A stretch of DNA of 25,581 bases from a virus (IMGVR_UViG_3300043409_000911:1-25581), one strand, 5' to 3'; shown: positions 7,055 through 13,515, numbered from the stretch's first letter. The notes: generated by a model from the letters alone, not told the origin. Program-made: numbers and translations.

Positions 7055-8660
7055 AAGGGTCAGATGCTTTATAAGTTTTTTCGTCTTCGTAGGTGGGGTT
7101 CATCACGGCTAGGTATCGAAGACAGTCGATAGGGTCTTTACAAGCACCCTTTAACCCGTCTTTACCAGTCCATTCTTTTAATGCAAATATTAAATTCTGA
7201 CAATCCCAAGAAATGTAGAGTTTGGGCTTATTGAGTGCGTCGAGTGGTCTTCCCTTGTCGTATGCTAGCCAGTCATTGACGATTGCGACACCTTCTTCAA
7301 TTGCGATACCTGCTGCTGGCTGAAGGAACATTGATTCCTGCTCTCCACCGTCTGAAAACAACTCAATAATTGACGTACCTCCTTTAGCACCAATGATTTG
7401 CGAATTTCCAGCCCTAGGGTCAACGTATCTTTCCACTGGCGGCTTCTCACCTAACTCTAAGTGTTTAATTAATGCCTTGTATTCATTTATACCCCGCCCA
7501 GCACCATTAGTTTGACCAGTCCCTGCTTTGCCATCTGGTTTGTCGCAAGCAAGTGCCCATTCTCCAACTGTCATATCGGGCCATTCTCGATATATGAAGT
7601 AATTGCCCTGCATATCGATACGGAGCCAAATCATAAACCAGTTTCTGGCACCAGCAGGGTCAATAGCCATATACGACACGCCCTCCTTTGGTATTTGGCT
7701 AGCAGCGACAATATTAGCATCTCCGAATCGGGGGAACATAGTCCCGCTAAGTGAATCTGCCCATCCGTAGGCACGAATCTTAACTTCATACGGCGTACGA
7801 CCCTTAAGGGAACGTGCCATATTTGCAAAAGGGTTATAAGGGTTCCATTCTGAGAAGAACCACATAGCACAAGCGTTCTTTCTGATACAAGATGCTAAAA
7901 CTGGCATATGCCCACGCTTACACAACGGGATGGTGTTTACGTCTTTTAAAAGTTTGGCTTCTTTCTCAATAACTACGGTACATCCTCCAAGGTAATCTTT
8001 AACCACGCTGGAATAGCCAGTAATAGGCGTAAAGGTAATAACCATCTTACCAGAACGTGTAATAGTTCGGAACCTAAGCGTTTCTACCCAGTCTAAAGGC
8101 ACCAATTCGTCGCACCATACGAAATCGACTTCACCACCCTCAATTACGTCTCTATCCTGAGCGTAATTCATAAAGAAACATTGGCTTCCATTAGGCAAAA
8201 CAAAGGAATTCTCCGAAAAGCCATTCTTTTGGCTATATGAGATATTTGTAATCCTTGTTTTCTTAGCAATTTTCAGTTCTGGAGGTAAATACTTCCAGAC
8301 AACGCTCTGCTGCATCTGAATTGAAGACTGGTTAGTTGTATGAAGGCACCATACACGTGCCCCAGCCTTTGTTACAAGCGTTTGGATTACCTTTTTGGCT
8401 GCATACTCAGTCTTACCAGCACGATTGCCTCCGCTAAGGAGCATCTCGTCGTATTCTTCAAGTGCCTTATCTGCCTCTTTCCAATACCAAGGCTCATATC
8501 CGTGCCTAAAAGGGTCACTCTTTTCAGCAACTATCTTATCTTCACGCAGTTGCAGTAATTCGGCAACCTTCTCCGCCCCATATTTATCAACAAGAACCTT
8601 AATCTCATCTCCAGATGGTACTGGGATGACTGGGTGAGGGGTAGGTTTGAATCCAGACAT
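7044..8660 (-). CDS. terL: Terminase large subunit
   Basis: The 538-aa protein is the ATPase-nuclease that packages DNA into the prohead. The Walker A motif SGGNRAGKT is at residues 76-84, Walker B VDFVWCDE at 178-185 with the catalytic glutamate E185, and the coupling motif ITFTP at 208-212. The C-terminal nuclease domain starts with YMAIDPAGA (first metal-binding aspartate D334), and has further acidic residues such as D425-type 'YVDPRAG' and the late 'DPIDCLRYL'. Between the two domains is a cysteine-bearing insertion (C247...C258...C264) that may bind metal. Gene order TerL-portal-scaffold-capsid is canonical. It lies two bases after the 58-aa basic gene. Confidence 0.93.
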   Translation of the reverse strand: MSGFKPTPHPVIPVPSGDEIKVLVDKYGAEKVAELLQLREDKIVAEKSDPFRHGYEPWYWKEADKALEEYDEMLLSGGNRAGKTEYAAKKVIQTLVTKAGARVWCLHTTNQSSIQMQQSVVWKYLPPELKIAKKTRITNISYSQKNGFSENSFVLPNGSQCFFMNYAQDRDVIEGGEVDFVWCDELVPLDWVETLRFRTITRSGKMVITFTPITGYSSVVKDYLGGCTVVIEKEAKLLKDVNTIPLCKRGHMPVLASCIRKNACAMWFFSEWNPYNPFANMARSLKGRTPYEVKIRAYGWADSLSGTMFPRFGDANIVAASQIPKEGVSYMAIDPAGARNWFMIWLRIDMQGNYFIYREWPDMTVGEWALACDKPDGKAGTGQTNGAGRGINEYKALIKHLELGEKPPVERYVDPRAGNSQIIGAKGGTSIIELFSDGGEQESMFLQPAAGIAIEEGVAIVNDWLAYDKGRPLDALNKPKLYISWDCQNLIFALKEWTGKDGLKGACKDPIDCLRYLAVMNPTYEDEKTYKASDPYGY

Positions 8661-8662
8661 TC

Positions 8663-8839
8663 TTACGCTCTGGATTTCCTTGAATATGATTTATGATATT
8701 CCTTGTTACTTGGCAATTTTGGAGAAGACGCAAGAGTGGTACCCTTCCTGCGAAGGTTAAATTTAACAGCAGTACCGTAGTAAGAAGAAGCCTTTTGGTA
8801 TCTCCTTACTCCAGCACCCTTACCACGTGCTTCTTTCAT
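8663..8839 (-). CDS. Small basic hypothetical protein
   Basis: A 58-aa frame reads from ATG at 8839 to TAA at 8663. The product is strongly basic (MKEARGKGAGVRRY at the start, and R/K/S-rich to the end, SYSRKSRA) with almost no acidic residues, which suggests nucleic-acid binding. Its ATG overlaps the TGA of the preceding membrane-protein gene (ATGA), and it ends two bases before TerL, so it is part of the same operon. It is not recognised. Confidence 0.6.
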   Translation of the reverse strand: MKEARGKGAGVRRYQKASSYYGTAVKFNLRRKGTTLASSPKLPSNKEYHKSYSRKSRA

Positions 8840-9000
8840 TTCTTCTCTTCAGAAGAAACCTTGTTCTTAAAGTACTGACCTTTTACGGTATCATACTTAT
8901 ATTCAACGTTCTCCCACTTCTTCTTGTTATTTTTCCAAATAAACCAAGAACCAAGAACGCCGATAATTAAGCCAGTTAGGAATGAGATAATGATATACAT
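8836..9000 (-). CDS. Small single-pass membrane protein
   Basis: A 54-aa frame runs from ATG at 9000 to TGA at 8836. Residues 2-22 (YIIISFLTGLIIGVLGSWFIW) form a clear membrane segment with a GxxxG-like centre, followed by a highly charged soluble tail (KNNKKKWENVEYKYD and on to SSEEKK). Such proteins in phage late operons include holin partners, spanin-like factors and unnamed membrane proteins. There is no second membrane helix, so a classical holin is not supported. The gene is coupled to the next by an ATGA overlap. Confidence 0.6.
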   Translation of the reverse strand: MYIIISFLTGLIIGVLGSWFIWKNNKKKWENVEYKYDTVKGQYFKNKVSSEEKK

Positions 9001-9020
9001 ATTGTTATTTGTTGGGGAAA

Positions 9021-9485
9021 TTAAAATCGTCCTCTGAACCTAGGATGCCTAAGAGGAACGAGCGTTATGTCCAAGGCACCTTCTGGACGAGCCATCACTT
9101 TCATACCCTGCACCCACATCCGTGAATCCTTTACCCTCATCATCTTCTTTACACCTGCTGGTGTAGTCACCTGTAAGATACGTCGGTTAGGGAAGTCAGC
9201 ACGAATGACACTGACCTCTTCTGCGGCGTTAGCCGCCGAAATTTTTTCTTTGGAAGGTTCTTGTTCCTTTTTGATGCCGAGGCACTCATACATTTTTAGT
9301 ACTCCTGTCGGAGTAAGCCAGACAACTCCAAATTTGGTGGGTCTCCCACCCGACTGTTCACGATACCAATGAGATTGGTTCATCTCCTTTTCACGAATTT
9401 TTATAACCAACTTCCTGTCCACGCCAAGAACACGTACCAGTTCAGCCTCTTTTACATCACCTGTATTTATCGTCAGTTCGGACAT
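9021..9485 (-). CDS. Hypothetical protein with winged-helix-like N-terminus
   Basis: The 154-aa product is not recognised as a named family. Residues 12-60 look like a DNA-binding winged helix: KEAELVRVLGVDRKLVIKIRE (helix-turn-helix-like), a linker, then the wing-like GGRPTKFGVVWLTPTG. The C-terminal half (about 95-154) is a small beta domain with FPNRRILQVTTPAGVKKMMRVKDS, ending in a basic RHPRFRGRF tail. It is the first protein gene after tRNA-Met in the packaging/head operon. A role in packaging (small terminase) or late transcription control is possible from position, but another small-terminase candidate exists at 24383-24832. Confidence 0.6.
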   Translation of the reverse strand: MSELTINTGDVKEAELVRVLGVDRKLVIKIREKEMNQSHWYREQSGGRPTKFGVVWLTPTGVLKMYECLGIKKEQEPSKEKISAANAAEEVSVIRADFPNRRILQVTTPAGVKKMMRVKDSRMWVQGMKVMARPEGALDITLVPLRHPRFRGRF

Positions 9486-9535
9486 ATATAATTAACATCT
9501 ATTAACACTTGAAAACAGAATGCAAGCATTTAAAG

Positions 9536-9611
9536 TGGGAGCAGGGGATGGACTCGCACCATCGACCTCTGAATTATGAATCCAGTGTTCTACTGTCTGA
9601 ACTACCCTGCC
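9536..9611 (-). tRNA. tRNA-Met (CAT)
   Basis: The minus strand folds into a 76-nt cloverleaf with an encoded CCA. The acceptor is GGCAGGG with CCCTGCT (first pair G-U). The D stem is GTTC/GAAC, the anticodon stem CTGGA/TTCAG with loop TTCATAA (anticodon CAT), and the T stem GATGG/CCATC. Two odd details are seen: the D loop AGACAGTA lacks the usual GG pair, and the T loop is TGCGAGT with G at position 55 in place of T. The loss of both partners of the normal 18-55 contact is unusual. CAT could also be read as isoleucine-2 after lysidine modification; the sequence alone does not settle this. Confidence 0.88.
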
Positions 9612-9615
9612 CAGC

Positions 9616-9645
9616 ATTATTGGGAAAAAAAATTACCTGAGTCAA
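9616..9645 (-). promoter_or_regulatory. Promoter candidate for tRNA-Met and packaging operon
   Basis: On the minus strand TTGACT (9645-9640) is followed by an 18-bp spacer containing an eight-T run and then AATAAT (9621-9616). The start of transcription would fall within a few bases of the tRNA 5' end. No TATGACA element precedes it in the spacing seen elsewhere, so it may belong to another class than the promoters of the 10-16 kb region. Confidence 0.45.
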
Positions 9646-9904
9646 TCCGTAACGCAACTTCGGGTGCTTATGACACAGACCCCCTCCCCCCCTTGAATGT
9701 CATAGACAGGCGGGTTGGCACGGTGTATGTACGAGGTCGATTGAGAGGGCTTGGGACTGGTTGCCCTAGGGTTGGTATGGACTGGTGCTCTGGAGTAACT
9801 CTACGGGGCTGCTAGGGGGCTTTATTAGATGGTTGCCACACGGTCTAGACTATTACTTGTAATAGGGGGTGATAGTGGTCATATGTTCACTAGTGGTGGG
9901 CACT
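9646..9904. other. Non-coding region with palindromes
   Basis: No convincing gene is seen here. It holds TATGACA at 9669-9675 (+) and its reverse TGTCATA at 9698-9704, enclosing a C-rich tract. A + strand promoter-like pair TAGACA-N17-TATGTA begins at 9702. CTATTAC-TT-GTAATAG (9850-9865) is a perfect 7-bp dyad. GTGGTC-ATAT-GTTCAC (9875-9890) is an imperfect copy of the 12.06-kb operator palindromes, and TAGTG-N5-CACTA (9891-9905) abuts the terminator. It separates two leftward blocks and probably carries regulation for the late block. Confidence 0.5.
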
Positions 9905-9928
9905 AAAAACCCCACTGCTTAGGTGGGG
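9905..9928 (-). terminator. Rho-independent terminator after the 187-aa gene
   Basis: On the minus strand CCCCAC-CTAAGCA-GTGGGG forms a 6-bp GC-rich stem with a 7-nt loop, followed directly by five T. It is 25 bases past the stop of the leftward gene 9953-10516 and closes the GC-rich leftward block. Confidence 0.85.
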
Positions 9929-9952
9929 CTGATAGGAGGCTGGTGGGGCCGC

Positions 9953-10516
9953 TTAGGACTTGGTGGCGAGGCGGCGGGCTTGGGCGGCTTGGAGGTCAGC
10001 GATAGCGAGGCTGGCGTAGTTGAGTGCGTCCCAGAGGCCGTGGTGATACTCAGGCTTGGAGTCGAGGAAGCCGTTGATTGCGTCGTCGTTGTGACCGTTG
10101 GTGTAGTCACGGAGGTTGCTGAGCGTCTGGATGGCCTTGGCGACCTGAGCGTGGGTGAACGAGAGGCGTGGGAGGGAGCCGTAGCGAGTGCGTGGTGCTG
10201 GTGCTGCAGGTGCGTCTGGTGCGTAGTTGAGGAGGACGTGGCCCTTGGCGTGGAGGGCACGGATGACATCGATGTGGGGGTAGGCGACTTTGACATCGAA
10301 CTGTTGAGGGCGGCTCTCGGTCTTCACGACGGCGAGGTTGCGATTGACGAGGTACTCGAGGTAAGCCTTCTCTGCTGCGGTGAGGTCACGGAGTCGTGTG
10401 TAGGACTTGGGTCCGTAGACGAGTTTCGTGAGGACACTGACTTCGCCGTGCGAGACTGCGAGGTCGATGGAGAGGGCTGCTGCGAGGACGTGACCGTATT
10501 GGGTTGTGTGGTTCAT
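9953..10516 (-). CDS. Hypothetical protein, GC-rich block
   Basis: The 187-aa product is not recognised. It begins MNHTTQYGHVLAAALSIDLA and includes a segment like a DNA-binding helical domain at about 27-65 (LTKLVYGPKSYTRLRDLTAAEKAYLEYLVNRNLA). An alanine/proline-rich linker is found at about 100-113, and a helical C-terminal half follows. The start at 10516 is chosen because its leader ACACCCT-ATG matches the leader of the next upstream gene and a promoter lies right before it. It is the last gene of its unit and is followed by a strong terminator. Codon use is GC-rich, in contrast to the AT-richer head module. Confidence 0.65.
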   Translation of the reverse strand: MNHTTQYGHVLAAALSIDLAVSHGEVSVLTKLVYGPKSYTRLRDLTAAEKAYLEYLVNRNLAVVKTESRPQQFDVKVAYPHIDVIRALHAKGHVLLNYAPDAPAAPAPRTRYGSLPRLSFTHAQVAKAIQTLSNLRDYTNGHNDDAINGFLDSKPEYHHGLWDALNYASLAIADLQAAQARRLATKS

Positions 10517-10524
10517 AGGGTGTG

Positions 10525-10553
10525 GACTGTGGAAGAATTGTGCTGGTTGTCAA
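10525..10553 (-). promoter_or_regulatory. Promoter of the 187-aa gene
   Basis: On the minus strand ATTGACA (-35 at 10553-10548) is followed by a 17-bp spacer and ACAGTC. The block TTCTTCCACAGTC is identical to the corresponding part of the promoter at 12011-12039, which supports a shared function even though the -10 is not canonical. TATGACA is present upstream (10570-10576) but in the inverted orientation. Confidence 0.5.
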
Positions 10554-10628
10554 TAGCGGGGATGGGCTGTATGACAGAGGGCTATGAGGTGGGGGTGTGT
10601 GTGGTGCGGGTGGATATCAGGGCCGACA

Positions 10629-10659
10629 CCCTCGGAGGCCGTGGCGAGCCTCCTGAGGG
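10629..10659 (-). terminator. Stem-loop after the zinc/OB-like gene
   Basis: The minus strand forms CCCTC(A)GGAGGC - 8-nt loop - GCCTCCGAGGG, an 11-bp stem with one bulged A, 15 bases after the stop at 10675. There is no U-tract, so termination without Rho is uncertain; it may protect the 3' end of the message. Confidence 0.5.
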
Positions 10660-10674
10660 GTCAGGCGTGGAGGT

Positions 10675-11691
10675 TTAGGAGATGGCCTTGAAGGTGGGGC
10701 GGGAGCCGAAATAGAAGCCAGCGTCCTTGGAGGCTTCGATGGTGATGGTCTGGGTGAATTTGGTGCCGATGACTGGGAGGTTCGACTCTGCGAGGGTGTC
10801 GGACAATTTCGATGGCACCGACTGCCAGACCTTGTCTCCTTCGCTGGTGACGAAGAGACCCTTGAGCGTGGAGGTAGTCTGGTACCCGAAATTGCTTTCG
10901 ACCCACTTCGTGGAGACGAAGGAGCCAGTGAGCGAGATGCGACCATCGAGTGCGGGGCGAGCAGCGATACCTGCTTGGCGAGCGGCCTCCGAATTTTGAC
11001 GTTGGGCGACACGGACTTCTGTCTCCTTAGCCCAGCCTTCAGCCTTGTCCCAGCGAGCGGCGGAGAGGAATAATTCACGCTGCTTGTCGCTGGCGAATTG
11101 GTAATCGTACTGGCGGCACTTGGAGCCGATGGTCTGGACGATGAACAACGACTTACGGAGCACGTGGAGTGCGTCGTCGCTGGTCACGCCTAACTCGGCA
11201 GCCTTGGCGGCGATGATGGACTCGAAACCGCCACGCTCTGCAGCGAGGGCGAGCGAGAGGGCAGCGAAGAGCACTGGGTCCTTGGCCTCGCACTCAGCGA
11301 GGAGAGCGTCACGCTTGCGGCTGGTGGCGAGTGCCTCTGCACGGGCAGCGAGGCGATTCCACTGGTGCTCGTCGGAGGGCAGACCAATCTTGGTCGAGCA
11401 CTGGTGACCGATGGCGACGTTTTCACCTGAGGGCACGTGCTTGGCGACGGCGAAGTACGCACAGCGGGTGGTGCCGCAATGCTTGCAGGTGGTAGGTGCG
11501 GCCTCGGTGCCGAACCACGCCTTGTACTGGCTGCGGAGTTCAGCGATGGCTGCGGCGGCTTGCTCAGGGTGGCCTTTGAATTCGGTCCAGATGTGTGACT
11601 CCTCACGAACGTCGATGTAGCCGACGATGCGGTAATCACTGGTCTGGAAGGCAGATGGGCGGTGGATGTCAGTGCGGGTAGCGTGTTTCAT
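10675..11691 (-). CDS. Zinc-finger plus OB-like domain protein of unknown function
   Basis: The 338-aa product has a probable zinc site with C69, C72, C77 and C98 (TTCKHCGTTRCAYF ... IGHQCST), then a long alanine-rich helical middle (105-250). The C-terminal beta domain at about 252-338 shows GRISLTGSFVSTKWVES, later KVWQSVPSKL and FGYQTTSTLKGLFV, ending DAGFYFGSRPTFKA. The order zinc motif plus terminal 'tG.v.s.k....fg...k' OB-like domain recalls an unnamed phage protein family known mainly from actinophages. A nucleic-acid-binding role is likely but not proven. Start 11691 is supported by a good promoter (TTGACA-N17-TCTATA) eight bases upstream. Confidence 0.7.
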   Translation of the reverse strand: MKHATRTDIHRPSAFQTSDYRIVGYIDVREESHIWTEFKGHPEQAAAAIAELRSQYKAWFGTEAAPTTCKHCGTTRCAYFAVAKHVPSGENVAIGHQCSTKIGLPSDEHQWNRLAARAEALATSRKRDALLAECEAKDPVLFAALSLALAAERGGFESIIAAKAAELGVTSDDALHVLRKSLFIVQTIGSKCRQYDYQFASDKQRELFLSAARWDKAEGWAKETEVRVAQRQNSEAARQAGIAARPALDGRISLTGSFVSTKWVESNFGYQTTSTLKGLFVTSEGDKVWQSVPSKLSDTLAESNLPVIGTKFTQTITIEASKDAGFYFGSRPTFKAIS

Positions 11692-11698
11692 AGGGTGC

Positions 11699-11727
11699 TA
11701 TAGAAGCGAATTGCTGGTGCGTGTCAA
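11699..11727 (-). promoter_or_regulatory. Sigma70-type promoter of the zinc/OB-like gene
   Basis: On the minus strand TTGACA (11727-11722), 17-bp spacer, TCTATA (11704-11699). The same -35/spacer/-10 combination occurs at 15131-15159. The region above -35 reads into the end of the previous gene and lacks a TATGACA element. Confidence 0.65.
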
Positions 11728-11736
11728 TAGCGGGGA

Positions 11737-12000
11737 TTAACCAGCAAACTGGTTGACGAAACGCTGGGCGGTGCGGCGGGAATCTGTCCAGCCTTCAAGG
11801 ATGTAAAACTCGGCGGTATCATAAAGCCAAGTCAGGGTGTCGCCAGCCCGTTGGACCTCATTGAGGCAGGAGGCGGGGTGGGACTGGAGGCGGCCCAGCC
11901 AGATGCGGTGGGCTGCTGGTGAGTGTGGACCGAAACCTCGGTCTAGGAGGATGGTCTGAATCTGGTGCTGGAGTTCAGCGATGGTGGTGGGGGTGCTCAT
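11737..12000 (-). CDS. Hypothetical small protein
   Basis: This 87-aa protein (MSTPTTIAELQHQIQTILLD...) is not recognised. It is helical and polar, with two tryptophan-bearing segments (HRIWLGRLQSHP and TLTWLYDTAEFYILEGW). A longer frame opens at 12183, but it would run through the promoter, the TATGACA element and the tandem palindromes, so the ATG at 12000 with leader AAGGTCTACT is chosen. It ends just before the promoter of the zinc/OB-like gene. Confidence 0.65.
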   Translation of the reverse strand: MSTPTTIAELQHQIQTILLDRGFGPHSPAAHRIWLGRLQSHPASCLNEVQRAGDTLTWLYDTAEFYILEGWTDSRRTAQRFVNQFAG

Positions 12001-12010
12001 AGTAGACCTT

Positions 12011-12057
12011 GACTGTGGAAGAATAGTGCCACCTGTCAATCCTACCGTAGTGTCATA
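12011..12057 (-). promoter_or_regulatory. Promoter with TATGACA element, 87-aa gene
   Basis: On the minus strand TATGACA (12057-12051) is followed after 11 bp by TTGACA (12039-12034), then 17 bp and ACAGTC. The downstream block TTCTTCCACAGTC is shared with the promoter at 10525-10553. It is adjacent to the palindrome pair at 12063-12095, which could therefore repress or activate it. Confidence 0.6.
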
Positions 12058-12062
12058 AAGTA

Positions 12063-12095
12063 GTGAACAAATGTTCACCGTGAACGGGTGTTCAC
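12063..12095. promoter_or_regulatory. Tandem palindromic operators
   Basis: Two perfect 16-bp dyads stand one base apart: GTGAACAAATGTTCAC (12063-12078) and GTGAACGGGTGTTCAC (12080-12095). The arms are identical and only the four central bases differ, as expected for dimeric repressor sites. Centre-to-centre distance is 17 bp. They lie between a leftward promoter (12011-12057) and a rightward promoter-like element (12127-12172). No regulator can be assigned. Confidence 0.65.
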
Positions 12096-12126
12096 CTATC
12101 GTAAACTTTCGTGCCAACTCGCTGGT

Positions 12127-12172
12127 TATGACACAGCCCATCTGGGGTTTATGACACAGTGGGCTATTGACA
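12127..12172 (+). promoter_or_regulatory. Rightward TATGACA-type promoter, region A
   Basis: Two TATGACA elements (12127-12133 and 12150-12156) are followed after 10 bp by TTGACA (12167-12172). The sequence CGTGCCAACTC precedes the first element by 6 bp, exactly as at 15973-15996. No canonical -10 is found 17 bp further (CTCACA), although TAATC after the -35 is shared with region B. No annotated protein gene lies downstream on this strand, so it would drive the short element at about 12203-12318. Confidence 0.5.
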
Positions 12173-12202
12173 GGGCTAATCATTAGTAACTCACATTGGT
12201 AT

Positions 12203-12318
12203 TCCCTGCGGAGCCAGTATCTATGCGGGTTTCAGGGCATACACGCACAATTGCCTCAGGACCGCATTGTCATAGGGTGTCAATAGTCTGTATAAGGTCG
12301 AATCAAAGTGCCTCCTGA
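12203..12318 (+). ncRNA. Candidate small RNA or micro-ORF, element A
   Basis: The 18-nt block CCAGTATCTATGCGGGTT (12214-12231) is identical to one at 15851-15868 and stands exactly 41 nt after the TTGACA box in both places. A hairpin follows in both copies (here GGCA 12236-12239 with TGCC 12252-12255). The bounds are an estimate from promoter spacing to the end of the reading frame. The block includes ATG (12223) and opens a 31-codon frame to TGA at 12316-12318, starting MRVSGHTR; the copy in region B starts MRVPRHHR. Differences fall mainly on first and second codon positions, which favours RNA over peptide, but both remain open. Confidence 0.4.
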
Positions 12319-12471
12319 GCCATCCTAGGGGGTATAGCATAGAGATTCTAGAGACTCGCAGGGATTGGTCAGGCGACGCTTTCGGGGTGGGGTTGATACC
12401 AGTACTAAGACCATATGACAAAGCGTTCTAGAGCCATCCTAGATAGCCTAGCGTGGAATTCACACGGGCAC
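12319..12471. other. Non-coding stretch with direct repeat
   Basis: No gene is supported. The 12-mer GAGCCATCCTAG occurs at 12317-12328 and again at 12431-12442. An isolated TATGACA is at 12414-12420 (+), without a -35 box at the usual distance. TGTCATA (12268-12274) and TGTCAA (12278-12283) sit together a little upstream. A 66-codon minus-strand frame covers part of it but has no promoter or family resemblance. Confidence 0.4.
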
Positions 12472-12494
12472 AAAAAAACCCCGCCGAAGCGGGG
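12472..12494 (-). terminator. Rho-independent terminator after endolysin
   Basis: On the minus strand CCCCGC-TTCG-GCGGGG (a very stable 6-bp stem with a TTCG tetraloop) is followed by seven T. It lies 17 bases beyond the endolysin stop codon. Confidence 0.92.
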
Positions 12495-12511
12495 CTGGGT
12501 TGGTCAGTGGC

Positions 12512-12910
12512 TCACTTAAGAGCGGACCGAACCTTGGACCAGTAGCCGATGGTGCCGACTTTTTTCCAGCCACTGGGGCCGCCGTTCCAGATACGGGCAC
12601 GGTCTTCGTCGGTCACCGCACGGCCCAGTCGCTTGGACGTGGCGTAGAGGTCGATGTACTTGCGGCAGATGTCACGGGCCTTGTCAGGGCTGAAGGCATC
12701 GTCGTGCACGTAGCGGGTGCCGTAGGCACGGTTCACGTCGACGATGACCACCTGCCACACCTGTAGGATTCCTTTGGCACGGCCTTGGTCGCCGATGGCG
12801 TTGGCCTTACCGTTGGATTCCACCTGCGTGAGGGCGGCGATGAGCCTGTCGCTGACCTGCCCTTGGACGGGCGAGACTGCGAAGGCGAGAGCGAGGAGTA
12901 GGTATTTCAT
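12512..12910 (-). CDS. Secreted lysozyme/transglycosylase-like endolysin
   Basis: The 132-aa product starts with a signal peptide or signal-anchor, MKYLLLALAFAVSPVQG (residues 1-17). A soluble-lytic-transglycosylase-like domain follows: the probable catalytic glutamate E31 in LTQVESNGKANAIGD, then QGRAKGILQV (42-51, the conserved 'G..Q' part), and near the end ARIWNGGPSGWKK and GYWSKV. This order (E-S, G-x-x-Q, and W/Y-N-G-G) is typical of the family that cleaves peptidoglycan. Export by the host Sec system would release or activate it in the periplasm. Start 12910 is preferred over a 12982 extension because of the signal sequence and the promoter at 12920-12965. A strong terminator follows, so it is its own transcription unit. 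Confidence 0.82.
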   Translation of the reverse strand: MKYLLLALAFAVSPVQGQVSDRLIAALTQVESNGKANAIGDQGRAKGILQVWQVVIVDVNRAYGTRYVHDDAFSPDKARDICRKYIDLYATSKRLGRAVTDEDRARIWNGGPSGWKKVGTIGYWSKVRSALK

Positions 12911-12919
12911 ATCGTGGTT

Positions 12920-12965
12920 GAATGTGGTCAATGGGTGACCAGCGGCAAGGGGCTGGCGTGTCATA
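12920..12965 (-). promoter_or_regulatory. Endolysin promoter with TATGACA in a hairpin
   Basis: On the minus strand TATGACA (12965-12959), 10 bp, TTGCCG (12948-12943), 17 bp, ACATTC. The element lies in the loop side of an inverted repeat: TGGCGT-GTCAT-ACGCCA, flanked by GGGG and CCCC (about 12949-12977). The hairpin follows directly on the stop of the preceding gene, so it may also act as its terminator. Confidence 0.55.
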
Positions 12966-12986
12966 CGCCAACCCCCTAGCACCGCC

Positions 12987-13460
12987 TTAGCCGAAGACCA
13001 CGTCGAGTGCTACGATGTACTGGAGGAGGGCATCGCTGACCACGCCATCGAAGTCGAGGTCGCTTTCCAAGTCGTACTTGGCGGAGTCGTTGCCCTCTTC
13101 GACAAACTCCAACAACTGGAGGAAGCCGACAGCCTTCACACGGAGCCAATCAGGCTGCTTCTTATCCTTGGTGAAGCGGCGGAGGCGGCTCAGTGCCAGT
13201 TTAGGGGTGATGACGGTGTACTTGGTTTCCTTGCCGAGGTCGTCAGGATTGAGACGAAGGCGGAAGGACCAGTCGAGGCGAGGGGCCTTCCCTGATGGCG
13301 TGTCCAAGCCGCTGGTGGCGAAGGATGCGTCGAGGAAGCCGTTCTTGTTGAGCCGCTCATCGGTCTGGAACCACGCTGGGTTCAGGCCAGACTCCAAAGC
13401 GGAGTTGAGGAGCGATGCGATTTCGTTAGTGACCTTGATGTTTTGTAGTAGTTTGTTCAT
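12987..13460 (-). CDS. Hypothetical protein
   Basis: The 157-aa product is not recognised. Residues 1-35 are helical (MNKLLQNIKVTNEIASLLNS), the middle is charged with a beta section (RLDWSFRLRLNPDDLGKETKYTVI), and the C-terminal 60 residues are acidic and helical (FLQLLEFVEEGNDSAKYDLES). The start at 13460 is used because promoter and TATGACA element lie directly upstream; a longer frame to 13628 would run through them. The gene is a monocistronic unit bounded by hairpin/promoter elements at both ends. Confidence 0.65.
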   Translation of the reverse strand: MNKLLQNIKVTNEIASLLNSALESGLNPAWFQTDERLNKNGFLDASFATSGLDTPSGKAPRLDWSFRLRLNPDDLGKETKYTVITPKLALSRLRRFTKDKKQPDWLRVKAVGFLQLLEFVEEGNDSAKYDLESDLDFDGVVSDALLQYIVALDVVFG

Positions 13461-13469
13461 AGGACTTAT

Positions 13470-13515
13470 GAAGGTGTAGAAGTATTGTTCTGCGTCAATG
13501 ACCTGCTTTGTCATA
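13470..13515 (-). promoter_or_regulatory. TATGACA-type promoter of the 157-aa gene
   Basis: On the minus strand TATGACA (13515-13509), exactly 10 bp, TTGACG (13498-13493), 17 bp, ACCTTC. The TATGACA element overlaps the stop codon of the upstream gene 13511-13708, which shows that the site was kept within coding sequence. Confidence 0.6.

Noticed and set aside
9669-9719. Leftward and rightward TATGACA copies as full promoters
   Set aside because: Neither has a TTGACA-type box at 9-11 bp; only a weak TAGACA-N17-TATGTA is present and no gene follows it.
9923-10678. 251-aa plus-strand frame
   Set aside because: It is antisense to the 187-aa gene and its terminator and promoter; composition (V, E, G, D rich) is typical of a shadow in GC-rich DNA.
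12001-12183. Extension of the 87-aa gene to 148 aa (start 12183)
   Set aside because: It would run through the promoter, the TATGACA element, the tandem palindromes and the rightward control elements; the extension has no protein-like composition.
12221-12421. 66-aa minus-strand frame
   Set aside because: It lies over element A and repeats, has no promoter or leader, and no family resemblance.
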